Of a DNA stretch of 64,000 nt, positions 29,843-38,178 are shown one piece after another. The notes under the pieces were generated by a model. It did not search any database, was not told the origin of the DNA, and saw only the letters and a program-made list of their open reading frames with translations. Each line of letters starts with the position of its first letter. Position 1 is the stretch's first letter. This DNA comes from Sulfitobacter sp. 20_GPM-1509m (lineage in GTDB: Bacteria; Pseudomonadota; Alphaproteobacteria; Rhodobacterales; Rhodobacteraceae): NCBI RefSeq assembly GCF_000620505.1, contig NZ_JIBC01000012.1, positions 61,701 to 125,700 on the forward strand. The letters run 5' to 3'. Both the position numbers and the translations under genes were made by a program.

Positions 29843-31140
29843 TGCAAAACCTGATCAGCACTCCCTACTGGTGGGAGGCCGCACCCCCGCGCCGTCTGGG
29901 CAACACGCCGCCTGCGAAAACCGATGTGGTGATCGTCGGTGGCGGCTTTACCGGCCTGAACGCGGCCATCACCCTGCGCCGCGCCGGCGTGTCTGTGGTG
30001 GTGCTCGAAGCCGAAGCCTTTGGCTTTGGCGCCAGCGGGCGCAATGCGGGCCATGTGTCCAGCGGCGTGAACCTTGGCAAATCCGCCGCGTCGTCCAACG
30101 TCCGCTCACCGCTTGAGGGGCGCTTGCCCCCCGGCGTCTACGACACCCTGAAGGCCGAGGCCGCCGCCTCCTTCGACCATATCGAAGCCTTGATGCCGCA
30201 GCTGCCGCGCGATGCGGAATACCGCCGCTCGGGCCGCGTCGTCTGCGCCGCCCTGCCCGCCCATTTCACAGCGATGCAGGCCAAAAGCACCAAGATGACC
30301 AGGGACGGCACGCACCTCTACCCAAAGACCGACCAGCGTCAGGTGATCGGCACGGATCTCTACCACGGCGTCATGACCATCGACCGCGCAGGCCAGTTGC
30401 ATCCGGGCAAATACGTGCAGGGTCTGGTCGACCTCGCCGCAAGCGAAGGCGCGGTCCTGTGCGACAACCACCGCGTCAGCGGCATCAGCCGCGCAGGCAC
30501 CGGATGGCGGGTCGCCGCGGCCAATGCGCGGGTGGATTGCGAAAAGGTGTTCATCGCCACCAACGGCTATTCCGACACCCTGCGCCCGTGGATGCGCCGC
30601 CGGGTGATCCCAGCGGCCAGCTACATCGTGGTCACCGACGAACTGCCCGACGGTGTCATCGACGAGCTGCTGCCCCATGGCCGCACCGCCGTCGACAGCA
30701 AACGGCTGCTCAGCTACTACCGCCCCACCCCCGACCGCAAACGCATCCTCTTCGGCGGCCGCGCCAGCCTGCAGGAACGCCCCGCGCAAGAGGTGGCCTG
30801 CGAACTCGCCGCACGGCTCTATGCGGTGTTTCCGCAGATCACCGGCCTGCCGATGCGCTACGCGTGGTCGGGCAAGATCGCCTTTACCTTCGACCTGCTG
30901 CCGCACCTGGGCGAACACGAAGGCATCGTTCACGCCCTTGGCTGCAACGGCTCGGGCGTGGCCATGCAAAGCTATCTGGGCCACATGGCGGGTCAGGCGA
31001 TGTCGGGGGGCCCAAAATCCGCCTTCTGGAATCTGGATTTCCCCACCGTGCCCTTCTACCGCGAAACCCCGTGGTTCCTGCCCGCCGTCACCGGCTGGTA
31101 TCGCTTCCGCGACGCGGTGGAACGGATGACCGGCCTGTAG
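29842..31140 (+). CDS. FAD-dependent amine oxidase, PuuB/DadA-like
   Basis: A 432-residue FAD oxidoreductase of the DAO superfamily, related to gamma-glutamylputrescine oxidase. FAD Rossmann motif VVIVGGGFTGLNAA (about 28-41), the SGRNAGHVSSG loop (about 66) and the C-terminal GCNGSGVAMQSYLG (about 372) are visible. It probably oxidises an amine imported by the ABC system encoded just upstream. It is a clear paralogue of the oxidase at 54031, which has the same transporter partner type. Start at 29842 is set by the TGATG overlap; an upstream in-frame extension is not real. Confidence 0.88.
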   Translation: MQNLISTPYWWEAAPPRRLGNTPPAKTDVVIVGGGFTGLNAAITLRRAGVSVVVLEAEAFGFGASGRNAGHVSSGVNLGKSAASSNVRSPLEGRLPPGVYDTLKAEAAASFDHIEALMPQLPRDAEYRRSGRVVCAALPAHFTAMQAKSTKMTRDGTHLYPKTDQRQVIGTDLYHGVMTIDRAGQLHPGKYVQGLVDLAASEGAVLCDNHRVSGISRAGTGWRVAAANARVDCEKVFIATNGYSDTLRPWMRRRVIPAASYIVVTDELPDGVIDELLPHGRTAVDSKRLLSYYRPTPDRKRILFGGRASLQERPAQEVACELAARLYAVFPQITGLPMRYAWSGKIAFTFDLLPHLGEHEGIVHALGCNGSGVAMQSYLGHMAGQAMSGGPKSAFWNLDFPTVPFYRETPWFLPAVTGWYRFRDAVERMTGL

Positions 31141-31148
31141 CCCCATGC

Positions 31149-31178
31149 AAAAAGGGCCGGCGCATCCCTGCACCGGCC
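31149..31178 (-). terminator. hairpin terminator, copy 1 of a 30-bp repeat
   Basis: A GGCCGG/CCGGCC stem reading leftward into TTTTT is identical over 30 bp to 33211-33240. It lies downstream of marR (31233) and just after the oxidase stop (31140), so it can serve both. Confidence 0.7.
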
Positions 31179-31232
31179 GGTTCTGGCCCTTCTCGCCCAA
31201 ACGCAGTTGAGCGTTGAAGGTGCCCCGTCAGC

Positions 31233-31661
31233 TTATTTCAAAAGCGCCGACAGCTTTTGCAGCGTTCTAAGAGCCTGCGCGGCTTCCCCATCATCAAGTT
31301 CTGCTGCAAGGCGCGCGTTCCATGGCAGGCGTTGCTGATTTGCAAGCGCATAGATCTTCGTGCCTTGCGGCGTCAGTGCGATCAAGGGAGCCCTCTTATG
31401 ACGTGGGTTTTCTCGCAATTCCACAAGGCCTTCGGCTTCCAACTCGCTAACGATGCGGCGCACCGATTGACGCGCGTTGCCCAAAAAGCGGGCGATGTCA
31501 GCCATCGTCATTGGCACGTTGGCGATGCTTCCCAGAATTTGCCATCTGGCGGGTGTCAGCCCGAGCGGACCAACCAACTGCTCACCCGCAGTCGTAAGTT
31601 TACCCTGCAATCGCAAGATCTCGAAAATCAAACTGGCTGTATCATTTTCATTCTGGGTCAT
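31233..31661 (-). CDS. MarR-family transcriptional regulator
   Basis: A 142-residue MarR-type winged helix protein. The recognition region reads MTMADIARFLGNARQSVRRIVSELEAEGLVELRENPRHKRAP. ATGs at 31667 and 31679 are alternative starts; the start at 31661 keeps the operator outside the gene. It is divergent from an epoxide hydrolase gene, with two palindromes between them, a classic autoregulated pair. Base composition is visibly lower in GC than the surrounding blocks. Confidence 0.85.
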   Translation of the reverse strand: MTQNENDTASLIFEILRLQGKLTTAGEQLVGPLGLTPARWQILGSIANVPMTMADIARFLGNARQSVRRIVSELEAEGLVELRENPRHKRAPLIALTPQGTKIYALANQQRLPWNARLAAELDDGEAAQALRTLQKLSALLK

Positions 31662-31680
31662 TGGCATGAGATACATCATT

Positions 31681-31721
31681 GACAGCATGCTGTCGACACG
31701 ACAATATGACAGTATGCTGTC
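31681..31721. promoter_or_regulatory. two palindromic MarR operators
   Basis: GACAGCATGCTGTC (31681-31694) is a perfect 14-bp palindrome; GACAGTATGCTGTC (31708-31721) differs by one base. Centres are 27 bp apart, between the marR and epoxide hydrolase starts. Near-perfect identity at two sites strongly suggests MarR binding. Confidence 0.8.
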
Positions 31722-31739
31722 AAATGAGAAGACCTTAAA

Positions 31740-32831
31740 ATGTGCCTTGTCGAACCATTGGTTGCCGGTGCCAACGCGGCGTTTCAGGCAAGACTTGAAA
31801 TCCTTTCGGAAATTCTCGCCGAGACGCGCATACCCGCTGGAGAAATTTGGCAAGAGGACTGCATCTCGCGCGAGGTTCTCACCGACCTGCTGGAAGACTG
31901 GCGAGATATGGATTTTCCGGCTTTTGCAAAGAACCTGGGCGACATGCCGCATTTCGTCGCCCGGATCGACGGCCAAACTCAGCACTTCTTGCATTTCCAG
32001 ACCACCACGCCCGCACCTGCAGTCCTCATGCTCCATGGCTGGCCCAGCTCGTTTCTCGAGATGCATGCGATTCAGCAATCGCTCGCCCGGTTACGCTCCG
32101 CGACTTGCGTCATTCCGTCCTTGCCGGGATTTGCCTTTTCCAGGCCTCTGGAGGTACCACCAAGCGTAGGGACCATTGCCTGCACTCTGCTGATATTAAT
32201 GACGTCTTTGGGGCATACAAAATTCTTTATCCACGCCAACGATTGGGGCTCGGTGGTTGCACAAGAGATTGCACGGCGTGCGCCCGAGCGGGTAATGGGG
32301 CTTCACGCGTCGTTCCTTCCAACGCCACCGCCGGAGAACCGAGTGTTCACTGGCGAAGATGGTCGAAGGGCAACCATGACGCGCGAGTATGTCAAAGACC
32401 GCGCACCGTACTGGCGCATACAGTCACAAGCCCCACAGACGCTTGGCCTCGCATTGGACACGTCACCGGTCGGACTTCTTGCATGGATTGCAGATCGTTT
32501 CCTGTCGTGGCGAGACCCGGCCTTGCCATTCGATCCGGTTGCCATTCTCAGAACAGCCACATTGTATTGGGCCACGCGCAGTGCGGCATCCTCCATGCAT
32601 ATCTACCATGCGAACAGAAAACGCATGCCGTCGCCCGCGCCGCAGGTCCCCTTGGGCGTGGCTGTCATGCCACGGGACCTTGTCTTGCCCATCAGGTCAC
32701 TGGCTAAAGAACGGTTCAACGTTTTGCGGTGGACTGAATTCGAAATCGGCGGACACTTCCCCGGCTTTGAGGTGCCGGACGATATAGCCGCTGATCTGGA
32801 TAGCTTTTTGAAGGAGCTGGAATATGTCTGA
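31740..32831 (+). CDS. epoxide hydrolase (alpha/beta-hydrolase with N-terminal EHN domain)
   Basis: A 363-residue protein with an epoxide-hydrolase N-terminal domain (about 1-80) and an alpha/beta-hydrolase core. The oxyanion-hole motif HGWPSS is at about 97; the nucleophile-elbow region reads HANDWGS (about 165-171), so the Asp nucleophile is kept but the usual GGDWGS is altered. A late GGHFPGFEVPDD supplies the catalytic His. Not a juvenile-hormone-type annotation by itself; the substrate is unknown. Lower GC than its neighbours. Confidence 0.84.
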   Translation: MCLVEPLVAGANAAFQARLEILSEILAETRIPAGEIWQEDCISREVLTDLLEDWRDMDFPAFAKNLGDMPHFVARIDGQTQHFLHFQTTTPAPAVLMLHGWPSSFLEMHAIQQSLARLRSATCVIPSLPGFAFSRPLEVPPSVGTIACTLLILMTSLGHTKFFIHANDWGSVVAQEIARRAPERVMGLHASFLPTPPPENRVFTGEDGRRATMTREYVKDRAPYWRIQSQAPQTLGLALDTSPVGLLAWIADRFLSWRDPALPFDPVAILRTATLYWATRSAASSMHIYHANRKRMPSPAPQVPLGVAVMPRDLVLPIRSLAKERFNVLRWTEFEIGGHFPGFEVPDDIAADLDSFLKELEYV

Positions 32832-33153
32832 AATCAAAACGTTTCACCGGATAGACAAGTTCGAGGTCCCGGAGAATGAGCTGCAACAATTTCTCTCCAC
32901 AGTCGTCGCGTCGCATCGGCAGATTGACGGACTTGAGGGATGCGTTCGAAACGAAGTCATGATGAAATGCCAGGGTGAAGGTCGCTTCAATGTGGTCACC
33001 CATGTGGTGTGGGAGGATCAAACGGCTTACGACGTCGCTGTTGAGGAAATGACACTATTTCACCAAAGACGGGGCGGGCGACCCGAGATTCCTTCCTCCA
33101 TAAAGGCTGATCGAGCCAACTACATTCCTATCAATTTTCGGAAACAAACATAG
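32824..33153 (+). CDS. small ABM-domain (antibiotic biosynthesis monooxygenase-like) protein
   Basis: A 109-residue ferredoxin-like ABM fold protein, overlapping the epoxide hydrolase 3' end by 8 bp. Segments such as FEVPENELQQFLSTVVASHRQIDGLEGCVRNEVMM fit the family. ABM proteins cover cofactor-free monooxygenases and heme or stress proteins; the role here is unknown. Its coupling to the hydrolase and MarR suggests one detoxification unit. Confidence 0.68.
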   Translation: MSEIKTFHRIDKFEVPENELQQFLSTVVASHRQIDGLEGCVRNEVMMKCQGEGRFNVVTHVVWEDQTAYDVAVEEMTLFHQRRGGRPEIPSSIKADRANYIPINFRKQT

Positions 33154-33210
33154 TTCCTGTCGGGCGAGCCAAAACCAGGACAGCCGTTGGCTCAGTCCTG
33201 CAAAACAACT

Positions 33211-33240
33211 AAAAAGGGCCGGCGCATCCCTGCACCGGCC
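33211..33240 (-). terminator. hairpin terminator, copy 2 of a 30-bp repeat
   Basis: Identical to 31149-31178. The stem GGCCGG/CCGGCC reads leftward into TTTTT, 24 bp past the stop of the carrier gene at 33264, so it terminates that gene. Confidence 0.7.
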
Positions 33241-33263
33241 CCCCTGCGTTCCGTAAAACCCTG

Positions 33264-34700
33264 TCAGCCGATCCAGCCGGTCAACTGGGCATAGACCAGG
33301 AACCCCGCCGCAATCGCGACCCAGATACCGAACAGCGGCAGGAAGAAACGCACCCAGCGGTCCCAGCTTACCCCCGCCAGCGCCAGCGTCGCCATGAAAT
33401 AGCCCGAGGTCGGATACAGGATATTCGACAGCCCGTCGCCCAGTTGATAGGCCAGCACCGCGTTCTGACGGGTCACGCCGATCAGGTCCGACAGCGGTGC
33501 CATGATCGGCATCGTCACCAGCGCCTGACCGCTGCCCGACGGAATGACAAAGTTGAACCCCAGCTGCGACAGGAACATGCCGACCGCAGACAGCGTGTGC
33601 GGGAAACTGCCCACCAGGTTGCCCAGCCCGTGCACCAGCGTGTCCATGACCTGCCCCTGCTCCAGCATCACCGCCACGGCACGCGCCAGCCCCACGATCA
33701 TCGCGCCCACCAGCACGTCGCGAAACCCTTCGTTGAAAGCCTCGCAGATCCTGGTGGTGGACAGACCGGCGATCAGGCCCACGGAAATGCCCATCAGCAC
33801 GAACAGCCCCGCCATCTCCATCATGAACCAGCCGCGCGTCAGCACGCCCCAGACCATGATCGCGAAAAACCCGAGGGCCGCCAGACCGGCCACCATCTGA
33901 CGCCCCGTGAACCGCAAGGCGGGGCTGTCGATGTTGTTTTGATAGATGGCGCGCTTTTCGATCTCCTTGGCGTCACCTGCCATCAACCCCAGCTCGGGAT
34001 CGCGGCGCACCCGCAGCGCATATCGTGTGATGTACAAAACCGCCGCCCCCAGCAGGGCAACGAACAGCACCGTGCGCAGACCCGCGCCTGAATACAGCGG
34101 CAGCTCGGCAATGGTCTGGCCCAGCCCGGTGTTGATCGGGTTCAGCACGCCCGAGGTGAAGCCCGCCGTCGTCGCCAGCAACGCAACCCCCGCCGCCGTG
34201 ATGCTGTCAAACCGCAGCGCGATCATCAGCGGCAGGATGACGGGCACGTAAACCAGCGCCAGTTCCTGCGTGCCGATCAGCGTCGCCACAACCGCGAATG
34301 TCACCATCAGAACCGGCAGGATCAGGATCGACCGCGCGGCAAAACGACGGGTCAGCTTGTCCACGGCCACGTCGATCAGCCCGGTGCGCCGGATCACCAT
34401 GAACATGCCGCCAATGATGAAGGTAAAGAACACCACGACCGACGCATCCGCCAGACCGCGCGGCACCGCCATCATGAAATCTTCAAGGCCCACAGGGCTG
34501 GACGGGACCGTGCGATAGGTGCTGGCATCAATCGCCGTTCTGCCGTTTTCCAGCGTGACCCGGTCATACAGACCCGCCGGAATGAAATGCGTGGCCAGCG
34601 CCGCCAGCGCGGTAAAGACAAACAGGATCACGTAAATATGGGGCATCTGAAACCCCGGCTTGTCCTCGCCTGTCTCCAGTTCAACATCTTGCGTGCTCAT
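33264..34700 (-). CDS. YfcC/DcuC-family membrane carrier
   Basis: A 478-residue protein with about 12 transmembrane segments, resembling the YfcC/ArcD-like C4-dicarboxylate/basic amino acid carriers (IPAGLYDRVTLENGRTAIDA near the N-terminus, GFTSGVLNPINTGLGQTIAE mid-protein, IPSGSGQALVTMPIMAPLSD near the C-terminus). ATG at 34700 follows GGGAGGAG. The substrate is probably an amino acid or dicarboxylate. It is divergent from a GntR regulator. Confidence 0.82.
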   Translation of the reverse strand: MSTQDVELETGEDKPGFQMPHIYVILFVFTALAALATHFIPAGLYDRVTLENGRTAIDASTYRTVPSSPVGLEDFMMAVPRGLADASVVVFFTFIIGGMFMVIRRTGLIDVAVDKLTRRFAARSILILPVLMVTFAVVATLIGTQELALVYVPVILPLMIALRFDSITAAGVALLATTAGFTSGVLNPINTGLGQTIAELPLYSGAGLRTVLFVALLGAAVLYITRYALRVRRDPELGLMAGDAKEIEKRAIYQNNIDSPALRFTGRQMVAGLAALGFFAIMVWGVLTRGWFMMEMAGLFVLMGISVGLIAGLSTTRICEAFNEGFRDVLVGAMIVGLARAVAVMLEQGQVMDTLVHGLGNLVGSFPHTLSAVGMFLSQLGFNFVIPSGSGQALVTMPIMAPLSDLIGVTRQNAVLAYQLGDGLSNILYPTSGYFMATLALAGVSWDRWVRFFLPLFGIWVAIAAGFLVYAQLTGWIG

Positions 34701-34836
34701 CGCATCTCCTCCCAAGAAATAGCGTTGATCGGTTATAAAATTTCGTCTAACATTTTACGTGCGATATTTTCGAAAAGACAACGCTGCAGAACCGACAGGA
34801 CTTTCAAAATAAACTTGAAAATGACGGCCCGCCCTT

Positions 34837-35496
34837 ATGAACATGACGCCAAAGCCTGACACACAGCCGCAATACGACAGGGCCTTTGACGCGCTGCTAC
34901 AGGCCCTGCGCGCGGGGAAACTGCGTTCGGGCACCTATTTTTCGATGCCCAATCTCGTCGAGGAACTGGGGTTTCCCATCGCCGCCATCCGCGAGGCGAC
35001 GAAACGGGCCGAACAGCAATCCTTGCTGAAAATCCTGCCCAAACGCGGGATCACGGTGATGGATGCAGGCCCGGAATTCACCCGCCACTGCATGGACATG
35101 CGCGCCACGCTGGACAAGGAAGGCGCGCGGCGGTTGCTGGCGCGCGGCCCGGTGCAAGGGCTTGACCCCCTGCGCGACAGCCACCAACAGATGCTGACGC
35201 GCGCCCAGCAGAACATGACCCCGCTGCTGCCGCCCCAGGCGATCACAGTCGATCTCAGCCTGCACGACGCACTGGCCGCCGGGCTGGAAAACCCGCTGCT
35301 GGTGCAATGCTATACCGAGAACCGCAACCGGATCGCGGTGATCCAGAATTCGCGCCCGCTGCTACAGGACCGGATCGTGCCCGCCATGCGGGAACACCTG
35401 TCGATCATCGCAGCGCTTCAGGCCGGCGACACCCAAAAGACCATCGCCGCCATCGACCTGCATCTGGTGCAGACCCTGCGCTGGTGGGGGCTGTAA
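34837..35496 (+). CDS. GntR-family regulator (FCD type)
   Basis: A 219-residue GntR-like protein with an N-terminal winged helix-turn-helix (about 15-75, SMPNLVEELGFPIAAIREATKRAEQQSLL) and a helical FCD-type effector domain. It ends 2 bp before the stop of the convergent peptide-transporter ATPase. It is divergent from the carrier at 33264, which it likely controls; it could also act on the peptide-transport operon. An ATG at 34843 is an alternative start. Confidence 0.78.
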   Translation: MNMTPKPDTQPQYDRAFDALLQALRAGKLRSGTYFSMPNLVEELGFPIAAIREATKRAEQQSLLKILPKRGITVMDAGPEFTRHCMDMRATLDKEGARRLLARGPVQGLDPLRDSHQQMLTRAQQNMTPLLPPQAITVDLSLHDALAAGLENPLLVQCYTENRNRIAVIQNSRPLLQDRIVPAMREHLSIIAALQAGDTQKTIAAIDLHLVQTLRWWGL

Positions 35497-35498
35497 GC

Positions 35499-37235
35499 TC
35501 AGCCTTTGACCGCCGCCCACTCCGAAGCATCCGGTGCCGTCACGCGCGGCATCAGCGACAGCAGTTCCGTGGTATAGGGATGCTTGGGCGCCTCGAAAAT
35601 ATCCTCCGCCGTCGCCAGCTCCACCAGCTTGCCCGCCTTCATCACACCCACACGGTCGCACATCTGGCGGATCACCGGAAGGTCGTGGCTGATGAAGAGC
35701 AGCGTCAGGCCCAGCTCGGCCTGCAGGTCTTTCAGCAGGTTCAGGATCTGCGCCTGGATCGACACATCCAAGGCCGAGGTCGGCTCGTCACAGATCAGGA
35801 ACTGTGGCCGCGTCGCCAGCGCCCGCGCGATGGAAATCCGCTGCCGCTGTCCGCCGGAAAACGCATGCGGATACTTGCGCGCCGCATCGGCCCCCAGACC
35901 CACGTGGTCCAGCAGGTCCGCCACCACGCTTTGCGCCTCGGCGCGGCTGGCGGCCAGACCGTGATGCAGGATCGGTTCCGCCACGATGTCCCCCACCCGC
36001 ATCCGCCGGTTCAGCGATGAAAACGGGTCCTGGAAAATCATCTGGATCTGCTGGCGCACCTTGGCCGCCATCGGCTGCGCATCAGTGCCGCCGATCACCT
36101 GCCCGTCATAGACCACCTGCCCGACGCTGGGCGTGTACAGCCCCGCGATCATCCGCGCCACCGTGGACTTGCCCGACCCGCTTTCCCCCACCAGCCCGAA
36201 CGTCTCGCCGCGCTTGATGTCAAAGCTCAGGTCATCCACAGCCGTGAAATCACGCCGCCAGGCCGGAATGATCGACCGGTGGCTGACAAAGCGCATGGTC
36301 AGGTTGCGCGCCTCCAACAGGGTCTGATCGCCGCCCTGCACCGCCTTGCCCCGCCGCCCCAGCCAATGGGTCTGCAGATCGATCACCTGCCGCTCAGCGG
36401 GCGGCGCGCCATCCTCGCGATACTCCAGCTGCGGGAACCGCGCCAGCCGCGCATCGGCACGCGGCACGGCGGACAACAGGCTTTGGCTGTAGGCATGACG
36501 CGGGTGCGCCAGAACGGTCTGCGTGTCGCCGGTTTCCACGATCACCCCGTGGTGCATCACCGCCACGCGGTCGGTGACTTCGGAAATCACCCCCATGTCA
36601 TGGGTGATGAAAATCGCGCCCACGTTCCGCTCGCGGCACAGCCGCCGCAACAACGACAGGATCTGCGCCTGCACCGATACATCCAGCGCCGTCGTCGGCT
36701 CGTCACAGATCACCAGATCGGGGTTGGCGCACAGCGCCAGCGTGATCACCACCCGCTGCCGCATCCCGCCCGAGAACTGGTGGGGGTATTCGTTCATCCG
36801 CTGCTCGGGGTTCGGAATGCCCACTTCGGCCAACAAGGCCACCGCCTGCCGGGTCGCCTCGGCGCGGCTGGTGTCGCTGTGCTGACAGATGGTTTCGGCG
36901 ATCTGGTCACCGATGGTCAGCAGCGGATTCAGGCTGGTCATCGGGTCCTGAAAGATCATCCCGATCCGCCGCCCGCGTATCCGCCGCATCGCGGCCTCGG
37001 ACAGGGTGTCGATGCGCTGCCCGTCAAACCAGACCTCGCCGCCCGCGATCCGGCCGGGCGGCTCCAACAGGCCGATCACCGCGTTGCCGATGGTCGACTT
37101 GCCCGCACCGGATTCGCCCACGATGCCCACGATTTCACCGCGCGCAATGCTCAAGTCGATGCCACGCACCGCCTCGACGGTGCCCCGGCGGGTGTCAAAA
37201 TGGATCTTCAGATCGCGCAGGTCCAGAAGGCTCAT
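35499..37235 (-). CDS. dipeptide/glutathione-type ABC transporter ATPase, two-domain (DppD-DppF fusion)
   Basis: A 578-residue protein with two complete ABC domains. The first Walker A, GESGAGKST, is at 40-48 and the second, GESGSGKST, at 350-358. Each half has its own signature (FSGGMRQRV, FSGGQRQRI), Walker B and H-loop. Such fused ATPases (GsiA/YejF type) serve oligopeptide, glutathione or nickel importers. The start at 37235 lies 4 bp after the permease stop, with a weak GGGAT ribosome site. Confidence 0.9.
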   Translation of the reverse strand: MSLLDLRDLKIHFDTRRGTVEAVRGIDLSIARGEIVGIVGESGAGKSTIGNAVIGLLEPPGRIAGGEVWFDGQRIDTLSEAAMRRIRGRRIGMIFQDPMTSLNPLLTIGDQIAETICQHSDTSRAEATRQAVALLAEVGIPNPEQRMNEYPHQFSGGMRQRVVITLALCANPDLVICDEPTTALDVSVQAQILSLLRRLCRERNVGAIFITHDMGVISEVTDRVAVMHHGVIVETGDTQTVLAHPRHAYSQSLLSAVPRADARLARFPQLEYREDGAPPAERQVIDLQTHWLGRRGKAVQGGDQTLLEARNLTMRFVSHRSIIPAWRRDFTAVDDLSFDIKRGETFGLVGESGSGKSTVARMIAGLYTPSVGQVVYDGQVIGGTDAQPMAAKVRQQIQMIFQDPFSSLNRRMRVGDIVAEPILHHGLAASRAEAQSVVADLLDHVGLGADAARKYPHAFSGGQRQRISIARALATRPQFLICDEPTSALDVSIQAQILNLLKDLQAELGLTLLFISHDLPVIRQMCDRVGVMKAGKLVELATAEDIFEAPKHPYTTELLSLMPRVTAPDASEWAAVKG

Positions 37236-37239
37236 GTTA

Positions 37240-38178
37240 TCATCCCAACGTCGGGTTAAGGGCGTCGCGCAGCCAGTCACCGACCAGATTGACAGTCAGC
37301 ACCAACAGGGCCAGCGCGGCACCGGGGAAAATGGTGATCCACCACGACCCCGAAAACAGGTAATCGGTCCCGCCGTTGATCAGCGTCCCCAGCGACGGCT
37401 GGGTCGGCGGCACGCCAACCCCCAGAAAGGACAGCGTCGCCTCGGTCAGGATCGCACCCGACAGGTTCAGCGTGGCAATCACCATGATCGGCCCCATGAC
37501 ATTGGGCAGGATGTGGCGGAACATGATCGTCAGCGGCCCGATCCCGATCAACCGCGCCGCCAGCACATATTCCTGACTGCGCTCGACCATGGTCGACGCA
37601 CGGACCGCGCGCGCAAACTGCACCCAGTTCGACAGGCCAATCGACAGGATCAGCACCAGAATGGCCACCTTGTCCATGGTCGACGGCGGCGCGATGGCCC
37701 GCAAGATGCCGCTGATCAACAGCGCGACAAGGATCGTCGGCAGCGCCAGTTGCACCTCGGCGATCCGCATGATGACCGCATCCAGGAACCCGCCGCGATA
37801 GCCCGCGATCAGCCCCGCAGTCACCCCGATCACCAGCGACAGCGCCACGCTGGTCACCCCGATGAAAATCGACATGCGGCTGCCATACAGAATGGTCGAG
37901 AATATCCCCCGCCCCACCGCATCCGTGCCCAGCGGATAGCGCGCATCACCGCCCTCAACCCACGCGGGCGGCAGGTTGGAATCGAATATGTCGATCGACG
38001 CCATGTCGTAAGGATCGTGAAAGGCGATGAACCCGGCACCAAGGGCGGCGAGGATCATCAACAGCGCCACCACCGCCGCAATCACGGTCACGGGCGATTC
38101 AAGAAAGCTCAGCATCAGGTCGCTTTGCCGGATGCGCTGCCAACGGGTGACGGGTGGGGCAAACACAGAATTACGCAT
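37240..38178 (-). CDS. peptide ABC transporter permease, DppC-like
   Basis: A 312-residue permease with an OppC-type N-terminal segment, then about five membrane helices and the coupling loop ARLIGIGPLTIMFRHILPNVMGP. It overlaps the upstream permease by 8 bp. Confidence 0.9.
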   Translation of the reverse strand: MRNSVFAPPVTRWQRIRQSDLMLSFLESPVTVIAAVVALLMILAALGAGFIAFHDPYDMASIDIFDSNLPPAWVEGGDARYPLGTDAVGRGIFSTILYGSRMSIFIGVTSVALSLVIGVTAGLIAGYRGGFLDAVIMRIAEVQLALPTILVALLISGILRAIAPPSTMDKVAILVLILSIGLSNWVQFARAVRASTMVERSQEYVLAARLIGIGPLTIMFRHILPNVMGPIMVIATLNLSGAILTEATLSFLGVGVPPTQPSLGTLINGGTDYLFSGSWWITIFPGAALALLVLTVNLVGDWLRDALNPTLG

